In this document: positions 26,697 to 34,157 of the stretch, one piece after another | How positions within the stretch are numbered: the stretch's first letter is position 1 | Layout of the letters: each line of letters opens with the position of its first letter | Assembly: GCA_965277435.1 (NCBI GenBank) | Contig: OZ255821.1 | Coordinates: 3,410,001 to 3,474,000 of the forward strand | Length of the DNA stretch: 64,000 bases | Source of the DNA: Bog-105 sp965277435 | GTDB taxonomy: Bacteria > Acidobacteriota > Terriglobia > Bryobacterales > Bryobacteraceae | Reading direction: 5' to 3' | The notes under the pieces: model-generated | Database searches by the model: none | What the model was told of the DNA's origin: nothing | The model's input: only the letters and a program-made list of their open reading frames with translations | Position numbers and translations under genes: made by a program

Positions 26697-26734
26697 GGCG
26701 GACTTGGCCGCCTCCAGCGAGTCCGTTGTGCGCG
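26697..26734 (+). repeat. Dispersed 38-bp hairpin-type repeat, copy A
   Basis: Begins GGCGGACTTGGCCGCCTCC and ends GAGTCCGTTGTGCGCG. CGGACT and AGTCCG can pair around a short loop. It matches copy C (52136-52173, opposite strand) at 35 of 38 positions and copy B (42574-42611) at about 32. It sits between yicC and gmk, inside what would otherwise be read as a gmk extension. Confidence 0.65.
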
Positions 26735-26811
26735 AGTTCCTCAATAATGGGCAGGCATCGGTAATCGCGCCAATCGAAGTGCGCGGAGCATCCGGACAGT
26801 CTTTTGAACCG

Positions 26812-27441
26812 ATGAGTACAGTTTTTATTATTTCGGCGCCTTCGGGGTCGGGAAAGTCGACGCTGGTATCGCGCTTACTGGCGAGCGACCCCGGCCTGCG
26901 GTTTTCCGTATCGTATACGACACGCAAGCGGCGGGGCAATGAAAAACCCGGCGAGAGTTATGTGTATATCACCCAGGAGGAGTTTCGGCGGCGGATAGAA
27001 GAAGACGAGTTTCTGGAGCATGCCGAGGTGTTCGGGAACTATTACGGAACGCACCGGGAAGTACTGGAACAGGCGCGGGCCGAGAATAAGGATCTGATAC
27101 TCGACATTGATGTGAAGGGTGCGAGACAATTGAAAGATCGAATTCCCGAGGCTGTATCGATCTTCATTTTGCCGCCCTCGCGAGATATTTTGGAGCAGCG
27201 CCTGCGGGCGCGGTCGGAGGATGCCGAAGCGGTCATCCAACGCCGATTGAAAGATGCGGCCGAAGAGCTTCGGAATTACAAGCAGTACGATTACGTGCTG
27301 GTGAACCACCAGGTAGAGGAATCCACGGGAACACTCTCGGCCATCATCCGAGCCGAGCGAATCCGGCGGGTTCGGATGGAAGAGCAGATCCGGCCGATTT
27401 TGAAAAGCTTTGAAGAGAAGCCGCCGTCGTTATTCAGGTAA
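26812..27441 (+). CDS. gmk: Guanylate kinase
   Basis: 209 residues. The P-loop ISAPSGSGKSTLVSRLL, the GMP-binding SVSYTTRKRRGNEKPGESYVY and EYxEHAEVFGNYYG-like segment (FLEHAEVFGNYYGTH), DIDVKGARQL and the lid RARSEDAEAVIQRRL are all present. It converts GMP to GDP. The open frame extends upstream to a TTG at 26647, but those 55 residues match no gmk N-terminus and contain the dispersed repeat, so ATG 26812 is chosen although no clear ribosome site precedes it. Confidence 0.93.
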   Translation: MSTVFIISAPSGSGKSTLVSRLLASDPGLRFSVSYTTRKRRGNEKPGESYVYITQEEFRRRIEEDEFLEHAEVFGNYYGTHREVLEQARAENKDLILDIDVKGARQLKDRIPEAVSIFILPPSRDILEQRLRARSEDAEAVIQRRLKDAAEELRNYKQYDYVLVNHQVEESTGTLSAIIRAERIRRVRMEEQIRPILKSFEEKPPSLFR

Positions 27442-27470
27442 GCAAGCGTAGAAAGTAGAAAGAGAATTGA

Positions 27471-27719
27471 ATGGCAGATAAACCAAGACCGAATGCGATG
27501 CACAGCATCCCGGAAGACCAGAATGCGAGCACGTACCGATTTATTATTGTGGCGGCGAAACGTGCGCGGCAGTTGCAGAACGGCCAGCGCAGTGTGTTGC
27601 CGGCAGCGAACAAAAAGCCGACCACTCTCGCGATGGAAGAGACACGGCGCGGACTGGTGCCTTATGTGGATCTGAACCAGGAGCAGGAAGCGGCGGCGCT
27701 GGAAGCTCGAACGGAATAA
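27471..27719 (+). CDS. rpoZ: RNA polymerase omega subunit
   Basis: 82 residues. ASTYRFIIVAAKRARQLQNG matches the RpoZ helix that clamps the beta-prime C-terminus (usual form RFxLVxVAAKRARQL), followed by KKPTTLAMEETRRGLVPY. It assists assembly and stability of RNA polymerase. It sits between gmk and coaBC, the usual place. Confidence 0.92.
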   Translation: MADKPRPNAMHSIPEDQNASTYRFIIVAAKRARQLQNGQRSVLPAANKKPTTLAMEETRRGLVPYVDLNQEQEAAALEARTE

Positions 27720-27729
27720 CCAATTCGCG

Positions 27730-28953
27730 ATGCGGGTGGTGGTTGGAGTTGGTGGAGGAATAGCGGCCTACAAGGCGGCTGAGCTAGTCCGCGCGCTGCA
27801 GCGGGACGGTCATATGGTGCAGGTGGTGATGACCCAGGCGGCGCGTGAGTTCATTCAGCCCCTGACGTTTGCCGCGTTGACCGGCCAAAAGGTGATCACG
27901 GAGTTGTTTTCGCATGAGAGCGGAAGCGATACGCTGGCGAGCGCGGTCGAACATATCGGCGTCGCGCAGACACATGACGCGCTGATCGTGGCTCCGGCGA
28001 CGGCGGATCTGCTGGCCAGGTTTGCCACCGGCCAGGCGAACGATTTCTTAACAACGTTGTACCTGGCGTTTACCGGACCGGTTATTCTGGCACCGGCCAT
28101 GAACACGGCCATGTGGGAGCATCCGGCGACGAAAGCGAATTTGGATACGCTACGCGCACGCGGCTGTTTTACGGTCGATCCGGATGAGGGCTGGCTGGCC
28201 TGCGGGACGGTGGGTGCGGGACGATTTCCGGATCCGCTGCGCATTGTGGCCGAGTTCGATTTGTTGACCGAACCGAGGAAAGATTTGGCCGGGGAATCGC
28301 TTTTGATTACGGCGGGTCCGACGCAGGAGGCACTCGATCCGGTGCGTTTCATCAGCAATCGATCGAGCGGAAAGATGGGCTATGCGATTGCCGAAGTAGC
28401 GGCCAGGCGCGGAGCGCGCGTGACTTTGGTGTCCGGCCCGGTGTCCATACCGGTTCCGCCGAATGTGCATGCCATACAGGTGCGGACTGCGAAGGAGATG
28501 CGCACGGTGGTGCTCGACAATCTTGAACCGGCGACGATCATCATCAAGAGCGCGGCGGTGGCGGACTATTTTCTGGCGGAAGTGCCGGCGCAGAAGTTGA
28601 AGAAGACGGCGGCGCGGCTGTCGCTTGAGCTCGATCCGACGCCGGATATTTTAGCGGAGATCGGACAGAAGAAAGAAGACCGGCTACTCATCGGCTTTGC
28701 GGCCGAGACGGAGAACCTGATCGGGGAAGCGCGCCGCAAAATGATTTCAAAGCACTGCGACATGCTGGTGGCGAACCTGGTCAATCGCGACGGTTTGGGG
28801 TTTGAATCGGACCAGAACGAGGTCGACATCATTACGCGCTCGGGTCGGACGGTGCATGCCGGGCCGGCCGAGAAAAAGAAGATTGCCGAAAGTATTCTGG
28901 ACCAGGTCGCGACCCTGCGGCTGTCGCTGCGTACCGCCGATACCGCAGTCTAG
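27730..28953 (+). CDS. coaBC: Bifunctional phosphopantothenoylcysteine decarboxylase / synthetase
   Basis: 407 residues, two domains. CoaC (1-180): VVGVGGGIAAYKAAELVRAL, the FMN-binding VAPATADLLARFATGQANDFLTT segment and PAMNTAMWEHPATKANL, the PxMNxxMW motif. CoaB (about 188-400): LITAGPTQEALDPVRFISN, SSGKMGYAIAEVAARRGA, AAVADYF and the KIKK-like QKLKKTAARLSLEL. Together they make 4'-phosphopantetheine from phosphopantothenate and cysteine for coenzyme A. Ten bases after rpoZ, so part of the same operon. Confidence 0.94.
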   Translation: MRVVVGVGGGIAAYKAAELVRALQRDGHMVQVVMTQAAREFIQPLTFAALTGQKVITELFSHESGSDTLASAVEHIGVAQTHDALIVAPATADLLARFATGQANDFLTTLYLAFTGPVILAPAMNTAMWEHPATKANLDTLRARGCFTVDPDEGWLACGTVGAGRFPDPLRIVAEFDLLTEPRKDLAGESLLITAGPTQEALDPVRFISNRSSGKMGYAIAEVAARRGARVTLVSGPVSIPVPPNVHAIQVRTAKEMRTVVLDNLEPATIIIKSAAVADYFLAEVPAQKLKKTAARLSLELDPTPDILAEIGQKKEDRLLIGFAAETENLIGEARRKMISKHCDMLVANLVNRDGLGFESDQNEVDIITRSGRTVHAGPAEKKKIAESILDQVATLRLSLRTADTAV

Positions 28954-29008
28954 TGGAGTGTCGCAACCGTTTCGTTTGCTACTAAAGTAGAGAACTCCAA
29001 TCGCTTCG

Positions 29009-29099
29009 CTCATGGTTTCCGTGCTTCCGGTTGGAGAGCCACTGACGTGGCTCATGGTTTCCGTGCTTCCGGTTGGAGAGCCACTGACGTGGCTCATGG
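29009..29099 (+). repeat. Two exact 42-bp tandem repeats, each ending in a hairpin
   Basis: Units 29009-29050 and 29051-29092 are identical, and 29093-29099 starts a third. Each carries GAGCCAC-TGAC-GTGGCTC (29036-29053 and 29078-29095), a perfect 7-bp stem with a 4-base loop. Exact identity suggests recent duplication. Confidence 0.85.
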
Positions 29100-29257
29100 C
29101 TCCGATAAAACAATACGCTGCTTCAGAGCCGCGAGCGCAGCGACCGGAGTTGCACCGTATGGTACCGTTTTCATCGCGACACTTCACTAGTAAGTCCTGT
29201 CCATGACATCCCTCAGATCCGATCATTGCCACTTGTGGAGCGGGCCTCCGGCCTGCT

Positions 29258-29283
29258 ATGCCGCCATTCGTCGCGGCATTTTT
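29258..29283 (+). terminator. Rho-independent terminator-like hairpin directly before a start codon
   Basis: ATGCCGC (29258-29264), an 8-base loop and GCGGCAT (29273-29279), then a run of T. The ATG of the uracil-DNA glycosylase follows 3 bases later, leaving no room for a ribosome site. It may end the coaBC transcript or act as an attenuator. Confidence 0.65.
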
Positions 29284-29285
29284 CC

Positions 29286-29996
29286 ATGACCCGCGAACAG
29301 ATTCGCAGCTACCTGGAGTTCTATCGCGACCTGGGTTTTGAGCAGATGTATGTAAGCACGATGCCCCGTCCGAATCCAGCAAAGAAAAGTGAACCGGATG
29401 CTTTGCCGGAGGCGCTGCCGGCAGGCGAGAGCCTCGACCAGATCCGGCTGGATATCGGCGATTGCCGCCGATGCCGGCTTTCCGAAGCGCGGAATTCGAT
29501 CGTGTTCGGCTCGGGTAACGAGCAGGCGCGATTGGTATTCGTCGGCGAAGGTCCGGGCGCGGACGAAGATGAGCAGGGATTGCCGTTTGTGGGCCGGGCT
29601 GGGCAGTTGTTGACTCAGATGATCGACAACACAGCGTCGAAAGAAGGGATTCCGATCCGCCGGGAAGACGTGTACATTTGCAATGTGGTGAAGTGCCGTC
29701 CGCCGGAGAATCGCACGCCGCAACCAGACGAAATGCAGACCTGCGGGCAGTTTCTCTACCGGCAGCTGATGACGATCCAGCCGAAGGCGATTTGTGTGCT
29801 GGGCGCTACCGCCATGAAGGCACTGCTGAACACGAAAGAAGGCATTACTAAGCAGCGCGGACAATGGCAGAAGTGGCGCGACATCCCGGTGATGGTCACC
29901 TATCATCCATCGTATTTGCTGCGCCAGTACAATCAGCAGGCGCGGCGCGAGGCCTGGGAAGATTTGAAGACGCTGTTGCATTTTGTCTATGGCTGA
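29286..29996 (+). CDS. Uracil-DNA glycosylase, family 4 (iron-sulfur)
   Basis: 236 residues. Motifs are the N-terminal cysteine pair in DCRRCRLSEAR, motif A VGEGPGADEDEQGLPFVGRAG, the second cysteine site YICNVVKC and motif B YHPSYLLR. Together these define the 4Fe-4S-containing UDG family 4. It removes uracil from DNA in base excision repair. ATG 29286 (MTREQIRSYLEF) is preferred over 29226 because homologs begin there, although a terminator-like hairpin abuts it. Its 3' end overlaps tmk by 8 bases. Confidence 0.92.
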   Translation: MTREQIRSYLEFYRDLGFEQMYVSTMPRPNPAKKSEPDALPEALPAGESLDQIRLDIGDCRRCRLSEARNSIVFGSGNEQARLVFVGEGPGADEDEQGLPFVGRAGQLLTQMIDNTASKEGIPIRREDVYICNVVKCRPPENRTPQPDEMQTCGQFLYRQLMTIQPKAICVLGATAMKALLNTKEGITKQRGQWQKWRDIPVMVTYHPSYLLRQYNQQARREAWEDLKTLLHFVYG

Positions 29997-30654
29997 GGGC
30001 CGCCCGGGGTTCTTCCTGTCATTCGAGGGCATCGAGGGGAGCGGCAAATCGACGCAGCTGCGCTTGCTGGTAGCCCATCTGCAAACCCAGGGCGCGACGG
30101 TAACGGAGAATCAGGAGCCGGGCGGGACCTCGATCGGACGGCAGATCCGGCGCATCCTGCTCGATCCGGACAATAACGAGATGGCTGCCATGACGGAACT
30201 GCTGCTGATGTTCGGGTCGCGGGCGCAGGCAGCGAAAGAGACGATCCTGCCGGCGTTACTGAGAGGCGAGACGGTGGTGAGCGACCGATTCACGGATTCA
30301 ACCATGGCCTATCAGGGTTTTGCCAGAGGTTTAGGTTTCGACACTGTGCGAGCGGCGCACCAGCTGGCCTTGGGCTCGTTATTGCCGGATTTGACGATTT
30401 GCGTGGACGTGGATGTGGAGACAGGATTGGAACGGGCCTTGCAGCGCAATTTGACGGAACCGTCCGGGTTATCAAAGACGACGCCCGAGACAAGAATGGA
30501 CGAGCAGTCGCTCGACTTTCACCGCAAGGTGGCGGAAGGGTACCAACGCATCGCCGCGGCGGAACCGCAGCGATTCCGGCTGGTGGACGGCCGGGGAAGC
30601 GTTGAAGAAGTAGCGGCGCGCGTGCGAAGGTTAGTGCAGGAGCGCTATCGCTGA
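29989..30654 (+). CDS. tmk: Thymidylate kinase
   Basis: 221 residues. The P-loop FEGIEGSGKSTQLRLL, the DR(Y/F) motif VVSDRFTDSTMAYQG, ENQEPGGTSIGRQIR and the substrate segment DLTICVDVDVETGLERAL are diagnostic. It makes dTDP from dTMP. It overlaps the glycosylase gene by 8 bases, so both come from one message. Its end overlaps the convergent toxin gene by 24 bases. Confidence 0.94.
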   Translation: MAEGRPGFFLSFEGIEGSGKSTQLRLLVAHLQTQGATVTENQEPGGTSIGRQIRRILLDPDNNEMAAMTELLLMFGSRAQAAKETILPALLRGETVVSDRFTDSTMAYQGFARGLGFDTVRAAHQLALGSLLPDLTICVDVDVETGLERALQRNLTEPSGLSKTTPETRMDEQSLDFHRKVAEGYQRIAAAEPQRFRLVDGRGSVEEVAARVRRLVQERYR

Positions 30655-31044
30655 ATCGGCAAGAATATGACCCGGTAATTCCGGGTAGTCGCGACGACAA
30701 CCCAGTAACCGAATGGCCGCGTTCGGCATGCGGCGCGCTTCTCTGACCCGCAAACGGTGCGGGCGTGGCAAACGCTCTCCAAGAAGGGATTTCTTCAGCG
30801 TCGTAATGAAGTGACCTTTCAGCCACGATGGCCCTGGCAGTCCGGTTTCGGCGGGCTCGAATTGAAGGGTCGTGGGACCGTCGCCACCTTGACTACCGAA
30901 TGGAACAGTCAGAACGGAATCGACTCGATCACTCATGTTCCTGGAATCAAGCGACACCACGACAACCCAATGGCGAGCGGCGGGGCTTCCGAGCATCGCG
31001 GTCCAGATCTCTCCGCGCCGAGCGGGAACACTAGGGCCGGTCAA
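30631..31044 (-). CDS. PemK/MazF-type endoribonuclease toxin
   Basis: 137 residues from a TTG at 31044. VPARRGEIWTAMLGS opens the fold and HWVVVVSLDSRNMSDRVDSVLTVPF is the core. PTTLQFEPAETGLPGPSWLKG holds the family's conserved loop, and FITTLKKSLLGERLPRP follows. The last about 45 residues (basic, helical) are longer than usual. As a MazF-fold enzyme it would cut single-stranded mRNA. Its start overlaps the stop of an antitoxin frame by 14 bases and its tail overlaps tmk on the other strand. Confidence 0.85.
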   Translation of the reverse strand: MTGPSVPARRGEIWTAMLGSPAARHWVVVVSLDSRNMSDRVDSVLTVPFGSQGGDGPTTLQFEPAETGLPGPSWLKGHFITTLKKSLLGERLPRPHRLRVREARRMPNAAIRLLGCRRDYPELPGHILADSAIALLH

Positions 31045-31186
31045 AGTCCATCTCTTGCGATGCGCCGCTTAGAGCTTCTTCGAGAGCCGTCTCCTCCAGA
31101 GCGGCTTGAGGAGTCAACTGTTTGAAATAAGCCGCAGTTTCGCGATCGAGAGTGGCACGGTAGGAGATAAAACATCTCCTAAGCAA
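31031..31186 (-). CDS. Small antitoxin for the PemK/MazF toxin, start codon uncertain
   Basis: The frame SYRATLDRETAAYFKQLTPQ, then AALEETALEEALSG and EMDFDRP, has the acidic amphipathic tail expected of a MazF partner. There is no ATG or GTG near the N-terminus. A good AGGAG lies 7 bases before ATC (31168), which is the position the start should have, while the only standard start nearby is TTG 31186. Either the start mutated or initiation is non-canonical. The ribosome site is inside a perfect hairpin. Confidence 0.6.
   Translation of the reverse strand: MLRRCFISYRATLDRETAAYFKQLTPQAALEETALEEALSGASQEMDFDRP
31161..31181. promoter_or_regulatory. Perfect inverted repeat covering the antitoxin ribosome site
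   Basis: TAGGAGAT-AAAAC-ATCTCCTA on the + strand; on the coding (minus) strand the first arm contains AGGAG and the second arm covers the expected start codon. It may be a protein-binding operator for the toxin-antitoxin complex, or an RNA hairpin that hides the ribosome site. Confidence 0.6.
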
Positions 31187-31238
31187 GCGGCTATAACTAA
31201 AGCACAGAACCGCCGCAAGTACGCTGTGATTCGGGCGG

Positions 31239-31802
31239 CTACAAACGATCCATACAGAAGCGTGCTTCCGGCGCTGCCAGCGGTGAAACTTCTTGATCGG
31301 AGAGGTAAGCCGTAACGCTGCTGTAGCTGCCATTTCGCGGATTTCGGTGAACGATGACCTGCTTGCCCTCGACGTCAATCACCCAGTATTCCCGGATCTC
31401 TGCGCGGGCGTAAAGAGTGCCTTTCACTCGCAGATCGAACTGCAAAGTTGAATCGGCAATCTCGACTGCCAGCAGCAGATCAGAGGGCGAAGGAATCGAA
31501 TCGTATTCACGAATGGATTTCTCGGTCACCATCAGGTCGGGCTCGGGCTCGTTACGAAGCATATCTTCGGCAGACACATCGGTCGGCGATTCGAGGCGAA
31601 CCCGCTCATTACCGAATACGCCTTGAAGCCACGCCAAAATCAGGTGTTGCCAAAGGAGATGCGGGTGCTTCTTGCCCAGGCGGTCGATCAGGTCCCCATT
31701 GATCAGTTCCAGCTTCTCGGCGTTGGGGAAGCCCAGGTCTACAAGGGCATGCGCTTCCTCTCGCGTCCAGACCTTACGCGGGATGTCCAGCTCTGCGGGC
31801 AT
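31239..31802 (-). CDS. Uma2 family (DUF820) endonuclease-like protein
   Basis: 187 residues with the Uma2 pattern: WTREEAHALVDLGFPNAEKLELINGDL, then the PD-(D/E)XK core EPEPDLMVTEKS and LLAVEIADSTLQFDLRVKGTLYARAEIREYWVIDV. These nuclease-fold proteins are abundant in cyanobacteria and acidobacteria, often near mobile or toxin genes; their function is unresolved. It is upstream of, and in the same direction as, the antitoxin-toxin pair, about 50 bases away. Confidence 0.88.
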   Translation of the reverse strand: MPAELDIPRKVWTREEAHALVDLGFPNAEKLELINGDLIDRLGKKHPHLLWQHLILAWLQGVFGNERVRLESPTDVSAEDMLRNEPEPDLMVTEKSIREYDSIPSPSDLLLAVEIADSTLQFDLRVKGTLYARAEIREYWVIDVEGKQVIVHRNPRNGSYSSVTAYLSDQEVSPLAAPEARFCMDRL

Positions 31803-31932
31803 GTCTCATTGTAGTCTCGCTGGAGGCTTCCTTCAGGAACGGAGTACGCCTGACTACAATGTAGAATTCAGATCCACTTGGAGCCGTATAAACGCCGGGT
31901 CTTTTTATGATTTGTAAGCGAAGGGGGCTGTT

Positions 31933-32979
31933 CTGAAGGCTAACGAGTTTTACGGCAATGCGGCGGTAGCCGCGACGCTCGATCAGATGCGGACCGGCGG
32001 CCGGTTAGGACAGGCGGTCATCTTGAGCGGGCCGGAAGGTGTGGGCAAAGCGACCCTCGTAAGGCGGTTCGCGGCGCAGCTTTTAGGCGAAGGGTCGAAA
32101 ATTGAGCGAGACGATCTCAGCCGGCCGGAAAATCTGGAAACCGTCGAGGCGCGCGAGAAGTGGACGGCGGACAAACGGGCCGATGATCCGCTGCTGTTCT
32201 CGTCGCATCCCGATTTTGTGACGTTTGCCCCGGAAGGCCCGCTGCGGCAGATTACCATTCAGCAGATGCGGGTATTGCGGGAGCGGGCGCAGTTCAAACC
32301 ATTGCGCGGCGAATACCGGGTCTTCTTAATCGACCGGCTGGACCGGGCCAACGAGCAGGCAGCCAATTCCCTGCTGAAGGTTTTAGAGGAGCCGCCGGCA
32401 CACCTGATTACTTTTGCAACGGTGGAGAATCTCTATGACTTGCTGCCGACGATCCGGTCGCGGTCGCTGATACTGCAACTGGCGCGACTGCCGGATGACG
32501 ATATGGCGCGCTTCGCCGCAGCACGGGAACTGGACAATGCGGAGGTCCGGGTAGCGCTGGCGGAAGGCTGCCCCGGCATTGCAGCCAAGCTGGACCTCGA
32601 CGTATTTCGCGCGAGACGGGCTTTGGTACTGGCGGCGTTCGAGTGCGCTGCCGGCATTATTCCGTTTTCGGCCTGGTTGCAGGCGGCTGAGTCCTTCTCG
32701 AATAAGAAGGCTGAAAAGCTGGATCTATACCTGAAGCCGGCCTATGATTTGCTGGAGGATACGCTGGCGGCTGCGCATGGCCGGCCTTTGCTCAGGAACC
32801 GGGATATCGAGCAGCGTGTGGCGGGTTTGGCGGCTAAGATTACGTTCCGCTGGCTGGAGAAGGCAGTGTTGGCGGTCGATGAGCTTCGAGTAATGGTACG
32901 GCGCAATATACAGAAAACCGCCGCACTTGACGCTATGATTATTACATTGCGGAACCAACCGGGCGTTGTGGGCACCTAG
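31933..32979 (+). CDS. holB: DNA polymerase III delta-prime subunit, apparent CTG start
   Basis: About 348 residues. LKANEFYGNAAVAATLDQM is the expected N-terminus, followed by VILSGPEGVGKATLVRRFAAQLL (P-loop), QITIQQMRVLRERAQFKPLRG, FLIDRLDRANEQAANSLLKVLEEPP and TIRSRSLILQLARL. It is part of the clamp loader. A stop lies five codons upstream of CTG 31933 and no ATG/GTG/TTG precedes ATG 31987, which would remove 18 conserved residues. AAGGGGG sits 6-7 bases before the CTG, a good ribosome site, so CTG initiation is likely. Confidence 0.85.
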   Translation: MKANEFYGNAAVAATLDQMRTGGRLGQAVILSGPEGVGKATLVRRFAAQLLGEGSKIERDDLSRPENLETVEAREKWTADKRADDPLLFSSHPDFVTFAPEGPLRQITIQQMRVLRERAQFKPLRGEYRVFLIDRLDRANEQAANSLLKVLEEPPAHLITFATVENLYDLLPTIRSRSLILQLARLPDDDMARFAAARELDNAEVRVALAEGCPGIAAKLDLDVFRARRALVLAAFECAAGIIPFSAWLQAAESFSNKKAEKLDLYLKPAYDLLEDTLAAAHGRPLLRNRDIEQRVAGLAAKITFRWLEKAVLAVDELRVMVRRNIQKTAALDAMIITLRNQPGVVGT

Positions 32980-33044
32980 CTGAATAGCAAGGGCTTAGAG
33001 TTTCTGGACGGAACCAGCTTGAAGGGTCAAAAGGAGGACGGCGC

Positions 33045-33347
33045 GTGGATTCGCTCGTGAGAAAGCCGGCTCGAACCGTATCGGGAGACATGAAAGAGGC
33101 GGGGCGTCGACCGCCAGCCGTGAAAAAGAGTACGCCTCCCGATCAGACAAACGCGGAGCAGTTTTATTATTCGAAGCAGATGCAGAGTAAAACACACATG
33201 ACGGTAACGCTGACCGATGGAGAGAAGTTGGAAGGTGTGATCGAGTGGTATGACCGGGACTGTTTGAAACTGAATCGCATCGGCGCCCCGAACTTGTTGT
33301 TATTCAAGCACTGCATTAAGTACATGTATAAAGCCGAACCGGAATAG
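33045..33347 (+). CDS. hfq: Hfq-like RNA chaperone with N-terminal extension
   Basis: 100 residues. Residues 37-100 have the Sm fold: AEQFYYSKQMQSKTHMTVTL, then GEKLEGVIEWYDRDCLKLNR (Sm1) and LLFKHCIKYMYK (Sm2, the variant of YKHAI). About 36 basic, Pro-rich residues precede it, and the usual C-terminal tail is missing. GTG 33045 has AGGAGG eight bases upstream. Hfq rings join small RNAs to mRNAs. The location between holB and rplU differs from the miaA-hfq order of proteobacteria. Confidence 0.85.
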   Translation: MDSLVRKPARTVSGDMKEAGRRPPAVKKSTPPDQTNAEQFYYSKQMQSKTHMTVTLTDGEKLEGVIEWYDRDCLKLNRIGAPNLLLFKHCIKYMYKAEPE

Positions 33348-33514
33348 GGCAGAGGCGAAGCGGCTGAACACGTGTTCACACTAGCCTTGCGGGACGCAGT
33401 TCGCTATGATAGTGAAGTTCGGATTCTCATCCAGCATTGGACCAGAAGCTTCGCCGGGCGGTCGTTAGAGGCCGGTGAAATTGCCTGGACAGTAAACCCA
33501 TTTAAAGGTTCAGA

Positions 33515-33826
33515 ATGTACGCAGTCATAGAGACAGGTGGAAAGCAGTATCGCGTCTCGCCGGGTCAAACCATTGAGGTTGATACGATAGCCGGGGATGT
33601 TGGGGCAGACGTTGAGTTTGACCGTGTGCTGGCTATATCGAGCGACACGAATGAATTGAGTTTGGGCGAAGGGCTGAAGAGCGCACGCGTTCGCGGGAAA
33701 ATCGCAGCGCACGGACGGGGCGATAAGATCATCGTGTTCAAGTTTAAGCGCAAGAAGCAGTACAAGCGAACGATTGGGCACCGGCAGAACTTCACCCGCG
33801 TGCAAGTAGAGGAGATCGTAGCTTAA
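33515..33826 (+). CDS. rplU: 50S ribosomal protein L21
   Basis: 103 residues: MYAVIETGGKQYRVSPGQTI is the L21 start, and KFKRKKQYKRTIGHRQNFT its rRNA-binding end. AAAGG precedes the ATG. First gene of the rplU-rpmA-obgE operon; about 165 bases of untranslated leader lie upstream. Confidence 0.97.
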   Translation: MYAVIETGGKQYRVSPGQTIEVDTIAGDVGADVEFDRVLAISSDTNELSLGEGLKSARVRGKIAAHGRGDKIIVFKFKRKKQYKRTIGHRQNFTRVQVEEIVA

Positions 33827-34087
33827 ATGGCGCATAAAAAAGGTCTTGGAAGTTCGAAGAATGGCCGGGATTCCAATTCCCAGCGACTGGGCATTAAGGT
33901 GTTTTCGGGAGAATTCGTCAGTGGCGGATCGATCATCGTCCGGCAGCGTGGAACGCGCTACAAACCTGGTAAGAATGTCGGACTCGGCAAAGACGATACC
34001 TTGTTTGCGACAGTGACCGGAACGGTTGAGTTTCGCGACCGGGGCCGGCTTGGCAAGTACGTCAACATTGTTGCAGCCCAAAACTAA
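33827..34087 (+). CDS. rpmA: 50S ribosomal protein L27
   Basis: 86 residues, MAHKKGLGSSKNGRDSNSQR, then GVKVFSGE-like GIKVFSGEFVSGGSIIVRQR and GTRYKPGKNVGLGKDDTLFA. L27 reaches the peptidyl-transferase centre with its N-terminus. It starts on the base after the rplU stop. No cleavable N-terminal extension is present. Confidence 0.97.
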   Translation: MAHKKGLGSSKNGRDSNSQRLGIKVFSGEFVSGGSIIVRQRGTRYKPGKNVGLGKDDTLFATVTGTVEFRDRGRLGKYVNIVAAQN

Positions 34088-34157
34088 CCACTTTGTTCGT
34101 TTTCAGAATATGCGCGCATCTAATAAGTAGAGCGGCGCAGGAGTTCACAAGTTTTCC

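Larger units (their letters stand above)
28954..29285. other. Intergenic with tandem repeats and hairpins
   Basis: About 330 bases without a gene. It contains the 42-bp tandem repeat and a terminator-like hairpin described separately. A frame at 29012-29206 exists only because the repeat unit length is a multiple of three. Confidence 0.6.

Noticed and set aside
26647..26811. 55-residue N-terminal extension of guanylate kinase
   Set aside because: No match to gmk N-termini, and the region holds a dispersed repeat. The kinase begins normally at 26812.
29009..29099. CRISPR-like array
   Set aside because: Units are directly adjacent with no spacers and only two full copies; no cas genes.
29012..29206. 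Frame with repeated MVSVLPVGEPLTWL
   Set aside because: Created by the 42-bp tandem repeat; no ribosome site and no family.
33370..33420. Promoter TTGCGG...TATGAT for rplU
   Set aside because: Spacing is only 12 bases, too short for a sigma-70 promoter.
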